Shown here: positions 33,948 through 42,791 of the stretch, piece after piece | Layout of the letters: every line of letters starts with the position of its first letter | Numbering within the stretch: position 1 is the stretch's first letter | Assembly (NCBI GenBank): GCA_035650215.1 | Contig: DASRIC010000040.1 | Location: forward strand, 49,352 to 113,351 | DNA: 64,000 bases | Reading direction: 5' to 3' | Origin: JACVRW01 sp035650215 | Lineage (GTDB): Bacteria > Actinomycetota > Thermoleophilia > Solirubrobacterales > Thermoleophilaceae | Translations under genes and position numbers: made by a program | Notes under the pieces: generated by a model | Seen by the model: the letters and a program-made list of their open reading frames with translations, nothing else | Told to the model about the DNA's origin: nothing | Database searches by the model: none

Positions 33948-34364
33948 CTAGCCCACCGTCTCGTCACGCTGCCACCACAAGACCTCAACTCGAATCCCGT
34001 CGGGATCGAACACGAAGAATGCGTAGTAGTCCTCGATGTCGCGATCGTTCTCGGGAGGGAAGTGAATGTTGGCGTCGCGTGCGAGGCATCGCGAGTACGC
34101 GGCGTCGACCTCATCCCGCTCGTCGCCCTCGAACGCAAGGTGCTCGATGCCCACGGAGTAGTAGCGGTACTCGCCTTCGTCGGCGGGTCGTAGCCCAAGC
34201 CCCGTGCGGGTCGTCGGTTCCTGCAGGTACACGACCTCCTCCGTTCCTCGATATGTCGGGTATCGGAGCTCCTTTGTCCAACCGAGCGGCCCCAGCAGGG
34301 CGCGGTAGAACGCTAGGGATCGCTCGACATCGGCGACAGCGAGATCGACGTGGTGGATGGGCAT
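33948..34364 (-). CDS. VOC family protein (glyoxalase/dioxygenase fold)
   Basis: A 138-residue VOC protein. It has two beta-alpha-beta-beta-beta modules: IHHVDLAVADVERSLAFYR with the first metal His, and YSVGIEHLAFEGDERDEVDA with FFVFDPDGIRVEVLWW supplying the second-half His and Glu. Substrate is unknown; VOC folds include glyoxalases, epimerases and resistance proteins. The ATG at 34364 was used; a GTG three codons earlier is possible. The 277 bp between this gene and the flavoprotein gene hold nothing I can support except a weak hairpin (GAGGGG/CCCCTC, 34455-34472). Confidence 0.8.
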   Translation of the reverse strand: MPIHHVDLAVADVERSLAFYRALLGPLGWTKELRYPTYRGTEEVVYLQEPTTRTGLGLRPADEGEYRYYSVGIEHLAFEGDERDEVDAAYSRCLARDANIHFPPENDRDIEDYYAFFVFDPDGIRVEVLWWQRDETVG

Positions 34365-34641
34365 TGCTGGCACGAGTCCCCCCGAAGGTTGCGTTCGTCC
34401 GAACCTACAGCCCGGCCAGCCCGCCCAGGCCTCGAAGCCGCCAGGCTGCGGGAGGAGGGGACACTGCCCCTCTGGACGACCTGCAGCGCTCTCGGCCGCC
34501 GCGGCCGAGGCACTCGCTTCGCCAGCCGAGGAAGGGTGCGGTGTTCACGCAGGTATTCCTGGTAGCGGCCGTGTAGTCGAGCTCGGTGCCGTAGTCGAGC
34601 AGCAGGGGAGGCTCCGTTCGGACGGTTGGAGTCGTACATAC

Positions 34642-37101
34642 TCAGGCTGGTGCCTCGATCCGGCCCAACGGACGGTCTCCGTCGGGGTCGTAGAGCGGCT
34701 CGCGCGTCACCTTGGCGTCGATCGCCTTGCCGAAGACGCCGACCTCCACGCGCGTCCCGATGTCCAGCTCCGCCGGAAGGTAGGCGTAGGCGATGCTGCG
34801 CTGTACGCGGTGGCCGTAGCCACCCGAGGTGACCCTGCCGCGGGGCACGCCGTCGACGCTCACCGGCTCGTTTCCGAGGCAGGACTGAAGCGGATCGTCG
34901 AGGACGAGGCAGCGAAGCCGCTGGTGTGGTCCTCCCTCGTCGCGAGCCGCGAGCAGCGCGTCGCGTCCCATGAACCCGCCCCGCTTGTCGATGCTGACGG
35001 CGAACTTGAGTCCCGCCTCGTCGGGCGTCGTGTCGGGTGTGAGGTCCGAGCCCCAGACGCGGTAGCCCTTCTCGAGGCGAAGGCTGTCGATGGCGCGGTA
35101 TCCACCGGCTCGCAGGCCGTGCTCCCGTCCGGCCTCCCAGACCACGTCCCACAGGGTCTGACCGAACTCCGTCGGGCAGTAGAGCTCCCAGCCCAGCTCG
35201 CCCACGAACGTGATGCGCTGCGCCAGGACCGGCACCGCCCCGACGCTGATGTCTCGCGCGCGCAAGAACGGGAACCCGTCGTTGGACAGGTCGTCGTCGG
35301 TCAGCGGCCCGAGGATCGTGCGGGCGGCCGGCCCCCAGAGGCAGAAGCAGGCCTGCGCGGCGGTTACGTCGTCGGCCGTGACCGAGCCGTCCGTGGGCAG
35401 GTGCTTGCGGATCCAGGCGAGGTCGTGCACGCCGAACGCGGTGCCGGTCACGACGCGAAAGCGATCCTCCGCCACGCGCGTGACCGTCAGGTCGGCCTCG
35501 ATCCCGCCGTGCTGATTCAGGAGCTGGGTGTACACGGCGGTCCCGACCGGGCGATCCACGTCATTGGCACAGATCCAGTTCAAGGCGTCGGCCGCGCCGG
35601 CGCCGCGCACCTCGAGCTTGGCGAACGAGCTCTGGTCGAAGAGCGCCGCCGCGTCGCGTGCGGCCAGGCACTCGGCCTGGATCGCCGGCGACCAGAACTT
35701 CCCGGCCCAGCCGTCGGGCCGCAGCGACTCGTCGCCGTCGCCCGCGTTGCTCTCGAACCAGTTGGCACGCTCCCACCCGTCCTTCTCCCCGAATTCGGCG
35801 CCCAGCGCCTGGAGCCGGGCGTAGGCCGGCGACAGCCGCAGGGGCCGCCCCGCCTGGCGCTCCTCGTACGGGTACACGATGTCGTAGTAGCGGGAGTAGG
35901 ACTCGAGCCCCCGCACGGTCGCGTAGCGGTTGCTGCGGTGGTGTCGCCCGAAGCGGCGGACGTCCATTGTCGAGACGTCGTACTCGGGCTGGCCGTCGAC
36001 GATCCACTCGGCCATCACCTTGCCGATGCCGCCGGCCCCCGCGAGGCCGTGCACGCAGAACCCGGCCGCGACCCAAAAGCCGGCGACCTCGGTCTCCCCG
36101 AGGATGAACTCTCCGTCGGGTGTGAACGCCTCCGGCCCGTTGACGATCTTGGCGGTCTCCACGCCGTCCAGGGCCGGCACGCGGTGCCGAGCTCCGGAGA
36201 AGGACTCCGAGAAGCGGTCCATATCGGCGTCCAACACGGTGCGCGCCTCCGCCAGCGGATCGCAGACCTCCCAAGTGACCGGCTGGCGCGAATAGCCGCC
36301 CACCAGGAGCCCGCCCTGCTCGGGACGGAAGTACACAATGTGGTCGGGGTCGCGGACCGTCGGGATCTCGCCCACGGGCGGGTCGAACGCCTCCGTGACC
36401 AGGTACTGGTGGCGCATGGGTACGACGGGCACCGAGACGGCGGCCATGCGTCCGATCACGCCGGCTGCCGCGCCCGCGGCGTTGACGACCGTCTCCGCGC
36501 GAATCGTGCCGCGGGCGGTGTGCACCGCGGCGACGCCGCCGTCGCCGACCTCGATGCCGGTCGCGCGGGTCTGCTCGTGGAGGGCCACGCCATGTCGGAC
36601 GGCGCCCTCGGCGAGCGCGCGGGTCAGGAGCTCGGGGTCGAGGTACCCGTCGCCGGGGAGCCACGCCGCCGCGAGTACGTCGTCGACGTTCAACAGCGGC
36701 ACTCGCTCCTGCGCCTCGCCGGCGGTCACCAGCTCCAGCTCGAGCCCGAACGTCGTGGCGGCCTCGGCCAGACGGCGCAGCTCCTCCATGCGCTCGGGCG
36801 TGGTCGCGAGGCGCAGGCTGCCGACGCCGCGCCAGCCGGGGTCCACGCCGCTCGCCCGCTCGAGCTCGTCATAGAGCTCGGTCGAATACATGATCATGCG
36901 CGTCTGGCCGATCGTCGAGCGCAGCTGGCCGACGAACCCGGCGGAATGCCAGGTCGTCCCCTCGGTAAGGTCGTGCTGCTCCAGCAGGACCGTGTCGTTC
37001 CAGCCGAGCCGCGCGAGGTGGTAGGCGATACTCACCCCGGCCACACCGCCGCCCACCACGACGCAGCGGGCGGCTTCCGGGAGCTCTTGCCGGTCGCTCA
37101 C
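34642..37101 (-). CDS. FAD-dependent dimethylglycine/sarcosine dehydrogenase-type protein (copy 1)
   Basis: A 819-residue protein. The N-terminal DAO domain has the FAD motif CVVVGGGVAGVSIAYHLARL and GTTWHSAGFVGQLR, where His52 is the predicted site of covalent FAD. An FAO_M linker comes next (~385-440). GCV_T and GCV_T_C folate-binding domains follow (RRSFAKLEV-like region, FVGELGWELYCPTEFG, DALLAARDEGGPH). This is the layout of dimethylglycine and sarcosine dehydrogenases, which demethylate N-methylglycines and pass the carbon to tetrahydrofolate. The GTG start overlaps the stop of copy 2 (GTGA), so copy 2 is upstream in the same operon. Confidence 0.85.
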   Translation of the reverse strand: MSDRQELPEAARCVVVGGGVAGVSIAYHLARLGWNDTVLLEQHDLTEGTTWHSAGFVGQLRSTIGQTRMIMYSTELYDELERASGVDPGWRGVGSLRLATTPERMEELRRLAEAATTFGLELELVTAGEAQERVPLLNVDDVLAAAWLPGDGYLDPELLTRALAEGAVRHGVALHEQTRATGIEVGDGGVAAVHTARGTIRAETVVNAAGAAAGVIGRMAAVSVPVVPMRHQYLVTEAFDPPVGEIPTVRDPDHIVYFRPEQGGLLVGGYSRQPVTWEVCDPLAEARTVLDADMDRFSESFSGARHRVPALDGVETAKIVNGPEAFTPDGEFILGETEVAGFWVAAGFCVHGLAGAGGIGKVMAEWIVDGQPEYDVSTMDVRRFGRHHRSNRYATVRGLESYSRYYDIVYPYEERQAGRPLRLSPAYARLQALGAEFGEKDGWERANWFESNAGDGDESLRPDGWAGKFWSPAIQAECLAARDAAALFDQSSFAKLEVRGAGAADALNWICANDVDRPVGTAVYTQLLNQHGGIEADLTVTRVAEDRFRVVTGTAFGVHDLAWIRKHLPTDGSVTADDVTAAQACFCLWGPAARTILGPLTDDDLSNDGFPFLRARDISVGAVPVLAQRITFVGELGWELYCPTEFGQTLWDVVWEAGREHGLRAGGYRAIDSLRLEKGYRVWGSDLTPDTTPDEAGLKFAVSIDKRGGFMGRDALLAARDEGGPHQRLRCLVLDDPLQSCLGNEPVSVDGVPRGRVTSGGYGHRVQRSIAYAYLPAELDIGTRVEVGVFGKAIDAKVTREPLYDPDGDRPLGRIEAPA

Positions 37102-39545
37102 CGCGGGGCCGGGCGGTCGCGCACCCGGGTGTTCTCGGGGTCGTAGAGGACCGTCTTCGCGACCTCGGCCGCCGCGGGCTCGCCGAGCACGTCGACGCTC
37201 ACGCGCGCGCCCGTGTCGACGTCGGGCGGCAGCGAGGCGAGGGCCACGCCGCGCCCGACGGTGAACCCATGGGCGGAGGTCCGCACCTGGCCGATGACCT
37301 GTCCGTCGTCGCCCCGGACCGGCTCGCCTCCATAGAGCGGCACATACTCCCCGTCGCCCACCAGCAGCGTGCGGACCCGATGGCGCGGGCCCCGCTCGCG
37401 CGCCCTCGCGAGCGCCTCCGCGCCGATGAACTCCTTGTCCTCCGCCACGCAGAAGCCAACCCCGCCCTCGTCGGGCGTATCGACCGCTGTCAGGTCGGTG
37501 CCGAAGTAGCGGTAGCCCTTCTCGATGCGCAGCGACTCGAGCACGCGGTAGCCGCCGGGGCGGATGTCGTGCTCGCCGCCGGCGGCCATCACCCGATCCC
37601 ACACCTGGACCGCCCACTCGGGCGACATGTACAGCTCGAAGCCGAACTCACCCACGAACGTGATGCGCTGGGCGAGGACGGGCGCGTCGGCGATCGAGAT
37701 CTCGCGCGCGGCGCTGAAGGGCAGGGCCTCCGCCGAGATGTCGTCGCGCGTCACCTCCTCCAGGGTCGCGCGCGCGGATGGACCCCAGACGCCGATGACC
37801 GCGTGCTCCTCGCTCACGTCGGCGATATCCACCGGCCCGTCGCTGGGGTCGGCGTTCAGGCGCAGCCAGCCGAGATCGGAGTCGATCGCGCCGGCGCCGG
37901 TCACCAGCCGGAAGCGATCCTCGGCCAGCCTCGTGACGGTGAGGTCGGCGACGATCCCGCCGGCGGAGTTGAGGAACTGGGTGTAGACGGCCCGGCCGAC
38001 GTCGCGATCGATGCGGTTGTCGCAGACTCGCTCCAGCAACGCGAGTGCCCCCGGGCCCGTCACGGAGATCTTGCCGAAGGAGGAGAGGTCGATGATCCCC
38101 ACCCGCTCACGGAACGCGGCGTGCTCCTCGGCCAGCAGATCGAGGTAGGGCGGCTGCTCCCAGCCGAACTCCCGCTGGTCCTCGCCGGCTCTGCGCCAGC
38201 CCCGGCCGGGCTGGAAGTAGTCCGCGCGTTCCCAACCGTTCTTGACACCGAGCACCGCTCCGAGCTCCTCGAGCCGCACGTGCAGCGGGCTCAGCCGCCG
38301 TCCCCGCCCGGCCTGGCTCGTGTCCAGCGGGTAGCGCAGCCGGTAGTAGTACTTGTAGACCTCGCGCGCGGTCTCGTCGGCGAACACCGTATCGCGGTAC
38401 AGGCGCCCGAACCGCCACGGCCGGTAGGCGTCGGTGTCGTACTCGGTCTCTCCGCCGGTCATCCACTCGGCCAGCGTCTTGCCGATCCCCCCGGCGGCAC
38501 CGAAGCCGTTGAGTGACAGTCCCGCCGCGACCCAGTAGCCGGGGATGCCCGGCATCGGGCCGAGCAGCGGGTTGCCGTCAGGCGTCATCGCGTCGGGATG
38601 GCAGAGCAGACGGATCACTCCGGCGTTCTCGAGGTAGGGGAAGCGGCGAATTGCCCCCTCGAGCAGGGGGGCGAAGCGGTCCATGTCGGACTCGACCGGG
38701 CTCGCGCCGTGGTCCCACGGAACCCCGTCGGTCCAGCGCGACGCCGGATTTGGCTCATAGCCGCCGATCAGTAGCCCGCCGCCTTCGGCCTTGCCGTAGA
38801 CGAGGTTGGCGGTGTCGCGAAAGCACGGGGCGTCACGCGGGATCTCGTGTCCCTCGACCGCCTGCATCGCGACGTGCTGATGGTCGACAGGCACCGACGG
38901 GAAGGTCGCGCCAACCATGGCCGCGAGCTGCGGCGCCCAGATCCCGGCCGCGTTGACGACGTGCTCGGTCTCGATCCGGTCCTGCTCCGTGAGCACGGCT
39001 CGGATCGCGCGGCCCGGCCCGACCTCGATCCCCGTCACGAGCGTCCGGAGCCGGAACTCCACGCCGAGCTCGCGCGCGGCGTCGGCCACCGCATGGGTGG
39101 CGATGTGAGGGTCGACCCATCCGTCGTCGGGGATCCACACGCCGCCGAAGAGGGACTCGCCGGTGGCCTCGGGCAGCAGGCGAAGGACCTCGTCGGGTGA
39201 GACCAGCTCCGCCTCGAAGCCCACCGCCTCGGTGCGCCCGGCCGCGCGGCGCAGGTCGGTCCAGTCCCGCTCGCTGGAGGCGATTCGCACGCTGCCGACG
39301 CCCTCGAACACCTCCAGCTCGCGGTAGAGCGCGACGCTGTAGCGCCGGAGGCTCAACATGGTCGCGGACGGATTGAACTGAGTGACGAGTCCCGCCGCGT
39401 GATGCGTCGAGCCGCTCGTGAGCTCTCGCTTCTCGATCACGAGGATGTCGGTCCAGCCCGCCTTGGCCAGGTGGTACGCGACGCTGCAACCGGCGACTCC
39501 GCCGCCGATGATCACCACCCGTTTGGACAACTCGTCGCTCCCCAC
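37098..39545 (-). CDS. FAD-dependent dimethylglycine/sarcosine dehydrogenase-type protein (copy 2)
   Basis: A 815-residue paralogue of the following gene with the same domains. FAD motif VVIIGGGVAGCSVAYHLAKA; GSTHHAAGLVTQFNPSATM with His48/His49 at the flavin-linkage site (the usual Trp is His here); FAO_M; GCV_T with FVGEFGFELYMSPEWAVQVW; and GCV_T_C. Divergence between copies suggests different N-methylated substrates, for instance dimethylglycine versus sarcosine, or a further related amine. The GTG start at 39545 is used; TTG at 39530, preceded by GGGGAG, is an alternative. Two operator-like repeats lie directly upstream. Confidence 0.85.
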   Translation of the reverse strand: MGSDELSKRVVIIGGGVAGCSVAYHLAKAGWTDILVIEKRELTSGSTHHAAGLVTQFNPSATMLSLRRYSVALYRELEVFEGVGSVRIASSERDWTDLRRAAGRTEAVGFEAELVSPDEVLRLLPEATGESLFGGVWIPDDGWVDPHIATHAVADAARELGVEFRLRTLVTGIEVGPGRAIRAVLTEQDRIETEHVVNAAGIWAPQLAAMVGATFPSVPVDHQHVAMQAVEGHEIPRDAPCFRDTANLVYGKAEGGGLLIGGYEPNPASRWTDGVPWDHGASPVESDMDRFAPLLEGAIRRFPYLENAGVIRLLCHPDAMTPDGNPLLGPMPGIPGYWVAAGLSLNGFGAAGGIGKTLAEWMTGGETEYDTDAYRPWRFGRLYRDTVFADETAREVYKYYYRLRYPLDTSQAGRGRRLSPLHVRLEELGAVLGVKNGWERADYFQPGRGWRRAGEDQREFGWEQPPYLDLLAEEHAAFRERVGIIDLSSFGKISVTGPGALALLERVCDNRIDRDVGRAVYTQFLNSAGGIVADLTVTRLAEDRFRLVTGAGAIDSDLGWLRLNADPSDGPVDIADVSEEHAVIGVWGPSARATLEEVTRDDISAEALPFSAAREISIADAPVLAQRITFVGEFGFELYMSPEWAVQVWDRVMAAGGEHDIRPGGYRVLESLRIEKGYRYFGTDLTAVDTPDEGGVGFCVAEDKEFIGAEALARARERGPRHRVRTLLVGDGEYVPLYGGEPVRGDDGQVIGQVRTSAHGFTVGRGVALASLPPDVDTGARVSVDVLGEPAAAEVAKTVLYDPENTRVRDRPAPR

Positions 39546-39558
39546 CTCGACGCGAAAA

Positions 39559-39632
39559 TCGGACTATACCAATGTGGTGCACTGCGCAGGGACCCATTGC
39601 CGATAGTGTTTCGATTTCGGCCTATACCAATG
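39559..39632. promoter_or_regulatory. two HutC/GntR-type operator repeats in a divergent promoter
   Basis: TCGGACTATACCAATG (39559-39574) and TCGGCCTATACCAATG (39617-39632) differ at one base and are 58 bp apart. On the opposite strand their core reads TTGGTATAGTCC / TTGGTATAGGCC, close to the GGTATAGACC-like sites of HutC-subfamily GntR repressors such as PhnF. They sit between divergent starts: the second copy is 21 bp from the phosphotransferase ATG and the first 13 bp from the flavoprotein start. The HutC-type regulator gene at 41050 is the obvious candidate ligand. Confidence 0.65.
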
Positions 39633-39653
39633 CCTACTGGGGAGGCGGGAGCC

Positions 39654-40562
39654 ATGAAGACATCCCTGGAGGACCTGTTCGAGCTCGTCCCCGTTCTCTC
39701 GGGCCTCGAGTGCGAGGTGGCCGAGCTGCCCGGCGGGCTCACCAACGCCAACCACCGGGTGACCACGCCCGAGGGCAGCTACGTCGTGCGGCGCTGGGAG
39801 GACGACACCGGCCTGCTCGCGATCGATCGCGACGGGGAGTACGAGAACTCCGTGCGCGCGGCCGAGGTCGGGGTCGGAGCACCGGTGGTCGCCTACCTCC
39901 CCGAGCACAACGCCATGGTCTTCGAATTCATCGAGGGCACGACGATGAACCCTGAGCAGCTGCGGGGCGACGGCCACGTCGCGCGCATCGCGGAGGCGTG
40001 CCGGCAGCTGCACTCGGCGCGGCGGTTTCACGGTGACTTCGACATGTTCGAGATCCAGGTTCGCTACCTGGAGGTCGTGCGGTCCCGGGGTTTCCGCCTT
40101 CCCGATCGCTACGAGGAGTTCGGCCCGCAGGTCGGCGCGATCCGGGACGCGTTCGCCGATCGTGACGAGGGCACCGTGCCGTGCAACAACGACCTGCTTG
40201 CCGAGAACTTCATCCTCACCGACGCGGGCTTCCGGCTGATCGACTACGAGTACTCGGGCAACAACGACGCGTGCTTCGAGCTCGGGAACATCTGGAGCGA
40301 GTCGAAGCTGTCGCTGGAGCAGCTCGAGGAGCTCGTGAGCGCGTACTACGGCCGCCGGCTGCGCCACAAGATCGCGCGCGCCCGCCTGTGGGGCCTGATG
40401 TCGAAGTACGGCTGGACCCTCTGGGCATCGATCCAGGACGGTGTCTCAGACGTCGACTTCGACTTCTGGACGTGGGGCATGGACAAGTACGACCGCGCCG
40501 TCGAGGAGTTCGACAGCCCCGAGTTCGACCAGCTCCTCGAAGAGGCGCGGCGCCCCGACTAA
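39654..40562 (+). CDS. choline/ethanolamine kinase-like phosphotransferase
   Basis: A 302-residue protein of the choline kinase/aminoglycoside phosphotransferase fold. It has an N-lobe Gly-rich stretch (LPGGLTNANHRVTTPEGSYV), the catalytic loop VPCNNDLLAENFILTD (Asp180, Asn185) and the metal motif LIDYEYSGNNDACFELGN (Asp197). The usual His of CHND is Asn here. LicA-type kinases phosphorylate choline. With two N-methylglycine dehydrogenases divergently linked, a methylated-amine substrate is plausible. A strong GGGGAGGCGGGAG ribosome binding site precedes the ATG. The next gene follows after 20 bp. Confidence 0.78.
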   Translation: MKTSLEDLFELVPVLSGLECEVAELPGGLTNANHRVTTPEGSYVVRRWEDDTGLLAIDRDGEYENSVRAAEVGVGAPVVAYLPEHNAMVFEFIEGTTMNPEQLRGDGHVARIAEACRQLHSARRFHGDFDMFEIQVRYLEVVRSRGFRLPDRYEEFGPQVGAIRDAFADRDEGTVPCNNDLLAENFILTDAGFRLIDYEYSGNNDACFELGNIWSESKLSLEQLEELVSAYYGRRLRHKIARARLWGLMSKYGWTLWASIQDGVSDVDFDFWTWGMDKYDRAVEEFDSPEFDQLLEEARRPD

Positions 40563-40582
40563 AGGTCTACCGGACCGGCGCG

Positions 40583-40993
40583 ATGCTTATCCGCTACCCG
40601 GAGTCCGTCGCAATGATCGCGATCGAGGACGGAGCCGCCATACTCGTCGTCCAGCCACGGCCCGGCGCCGACGAACACACCTTCGAGCTCCCCGCCGGCT
40701 GCCTCGAGCCCGGTGAGTCGCCCGCCGAGGCGGCCACCCGCGAGTTGCGCGAGGAGTGCTCGCTGAAGGCGCGATCCTGGCGCGAGCTCGGGTCCTTCTG
40801 GGCCGCCCCGGCCTACTCGACCGAACGCGTCCATGCATTCGAGGCCCGCGAGCTGGAGCCGTGGCCCGGCGTGCCGGACGCAGACGAGGAGATCGCCGTC
40901 AAGCGCGTGCCGCTCATCGACCTGCCCGAGGCGCTGTCGGACGCCACCTCCATCGCGGCGTACGCGCTGTGGGCCAAAGGAGGGAGTCGATAA
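40583..40993 (+). CDS. NUDIX hydrolase
   Basis: A 136-residue NUDIX protein. The box GCLEPGESPAEAATRELREE fits G-x5-E-x7-REUxEE exactly, preceded by the beta-strand AAILVVQPRPGADEHTFELP. An ADP-ribose or sugar-nucleotide pyrophosphatase is likely from the ELPAG approach to the box. It is 20 bp downstream of the phosphotransferase gene and probably shares its transcript; it may clear an activated intermediate. The ATG at 40583 has weak upstream signal. Confidence 0.8.
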   Translation: MLIRYPESVAMIAIEDGAAILVVQPRPGADEHTFELPAGCLEPGESPAEAATRELREECSLKARSWRELGSFWAAPAYSTERVHAFEARELEPWPGVPDADEEIAVKRVPLIDLPEALSDATSIAAYALWAKGGSR

Positions 40994-41049
40994 GCCCGAA
41001 TCGTGCCGTTGAAGTCAAAGATGACGGCCCGCGGGGGCCAGCGCATCGC

Positions 41050-41835
41050 TCATCGCCGCGGCGTGTCCGGGATCGTCGTCGCCGCCTCGACCACGAAGCG
41101 CGCGCGGTCGCCCCGATGGTGGTCGCGCGCGAACTCCACGGGAACGTCGTCGGGACTGTAGGCGACGCGGGTTATCAGCATCAGCGGCGCTCCGGGGGCG
41201 ACTTCCAGGACCTCTGCCTGCTCGGGCTCCGCCAGGACGGGCTCCAGGCGCTCCACGGCCCTGACCGGCGGCAGGCCATAGGCGTCGCGCATCAGGGCGT
41301 ACAGCGAGCCCCGCACGTCGTGATCAAGCAACCCGGGAAACCGCTCGGCCGCAATCCATGAGTCCTCCAGCGTGAGCGGCTCCTCGTTCGCGAAACGCAG
41401 CCGCTCGATGCGAAACACCGGATCGCGCGGTGCGATCTCGAGCTCGTGCGCGATTGTCTCCGGTGCCGGGAGTTCGTTGATGCCGCGGATGCGCGCCCGC
41501 GCGGTCCGACCCTCGCGGCGCAACATCTCCGTGAAACCGGCGAACTCCCCCAGGTCGTGCTCGAGCTTCGCCTGTGCCACGAAGGTCCCGCGGCCGACGT
41601 CGCGCTCGAGCAGTCCGCGCTGAGCCAGGGAGGCCAGTGCCGCGCGAGCCGTCATCCGGCTGACGCCAACCCAGGTGGCGAGGTCTCGCTCGGCCGGCAG
41701 ACGATCACCGACTACGAGGCGTCCCGATTCGATCAGGGCGACCAGCCGGTCCGCAATCTGCTCATAGGCCGGCACGCCGGAGTCCCGGTCGATCTTCCAC
41801 TCCTGGGTGAAGGGTGCGTGCAACGGATCCGGCAA
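41050..41835 (-). CDS. GntR family regulator, HutC subfamily (UTRA domain)
   Basis: A ~261-residue regulator. The GntR winged helix is SGVPAYEQIADRLVALIESG then LPAERDLATWVGVSRMTARA and GLLERDVGRGTFVAQ. The UTRA ligand domain follows (RGINELPAPETIAHELEIAP, VFRIERLRFANEEPLTLEDS, VPVEFARDHHRGDRARFVVE). It probably represses the divergent flavoprotein and phosphotransferase operons via the GGTATAG-type repeats at 39559-39632, releasing on binding a pathway metabolite. The start is a TTG and uncertain. About 250 bp upstream of it hold no supported gene, only a possible decayed reading frame. Confidence 0.85.
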   Translation of the reverse strand: MPDPLHAPFTQEWKIDRDSGVPAYEQIADRLVALIESGRLVVGDRLPAERDLATWVGVSRMTARAALASLAQRGLLERDVGRGTFVAQAKLEHDLGEFAGFTEMLRREGRTARARIRGINELPAPETIAHELEIAPRDPVFRIERLRFANEEPLTLEDSWIAAERFPGLLDHDVRGSLYALMRDAYGLPPVRAVERLEPVLAEPEQAEVLEVAPGAPLMLITRVAYSPDDVPVEFARDHHRGDRARFVVEAATTIPDTPRR

Positions 41836-42087
41836 ACCGCGCCTCGCGGGACAGTGGGTCGTTGTTGCGGCCGAGGCCGCAGGAGGAGCGTAGACCAGGG
41901 CGGCCTGCGCCCAGTCGCCATGACCCCGGCCAGGCTAGGTCGGCGATCTGCACGTCGTCGCCCATGCGGACGATGCCGGGCCGGGTGACCTCGGCGAGAT
42001 GCCTGCCTTCGCGGGAAGGAACGCTCTCGGGGACCCCGGCTGGCGCAATACTCGCGCGGATTGCTACCCGGATGGGAAGGGAGCGAG

Positions 42088-42526
42088 ATGGAGGCGACGG
42101 TTCATCGGCCCGGTGAGGGCGAACAGATCGGCGGTCCCGACCACCGTGACGATCAAGGCCACTGGCGAAGAGACGAACGATTTCTTCTATCTCGGCGAAG
42201 GCGTGTTCGAACCGAGATTTCCTGGGCCGCCCCCGCATCTACACCACCGCTTGCACGACATGTTCTACGTCCTCGACGGCACGCTGACGATGCGCCTGGG
42301 TGATGAGACACTCGAGCTGGAAGCCGGCAGCTTTGTCTGCGTGCCCCCTGGCGTTGTCCACACCTTCAGCAACAAGAGTGGCGCCCCGGTCAGGTTGCTG
42401 AACTTCAATACGCCTGCTGGCTGGGAGAACTACATGCGCGACCTTGCCGCGGCGCTCGCGAGCGGAACTCCGACCCAGGAGGAGATCGGTCGGATCGCTT
42501 CGCGATACGACTTCGAGGCTGTCTAG
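42088..42526 (+). pseudogene. cupin-domain gene with an N-terminal frameshift
   Basis: ATG at 42088, with a good ribosome binding site (GGAAGGGAG), starts MEATVHRPGEGEQIGGPDH, a normal opening for this cupin family. Near 42145 the frame is lost: the rest, VTIKATGEETNDFFYLGEG, PPHLHHRLHDMFYVLDGT, LELEAGSFVCVPPGVVHTFS, lies one base off. One extra C in CCACCGTG explains it. The cupin_2 metal motifs (HxH...E, later His) are intact. Translation could restart at GTG 42146, giving a 126-residue protein missing only ~20 residues. It may be decay or a sequencing error. Confidence 0.65.
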
Positions 42527-42791
42527 CGCACCACCCGCCGTCCGGAGCGAGAGCCTCGTCAGCGTGGACCGAGGTGCCCGCTTGCCCGCGGGAGGAGCGG
42601 CGTCAGCCTCTGGGAACGGTCCGTATGACGCCAGGAGCCGGCGCCTGCGTCGGTCACGCCGTCCGTCGGTTTTCCGCCGCCGCTGAGTCGGCCAGCCGCC
42701 GCGAGCTTGGCGGCCCGCCCCGCTGGCCGCGCATCCGCCCGAAGGCGAAGGTACGCGAGGAGCACCGTCCACCACTCGAGAGGACCATGCA

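Noticed and set aside
34374..34641. A small gene or terminator between the VOC and flavoprotein genes
   Set aside because: No frame has domain-like sequence, and the only hairpin (GAGGGG/CCCCTC) has six base pairs, is far from the stop and has no U-tract.
34357..37146. A 900-codon plus-strand open frame antisense to the flavoprotein gene
   Set aside because: No recognisable domain; the minus strand codes for an intact dehydrogenase.
41836..42087. A decayed gene upstream of the GntR gene on the minus strand
   Set aside because: The open frame shows a few ordered-looking stretches, but no family could be recognised and it overlaps neighbouring signals.
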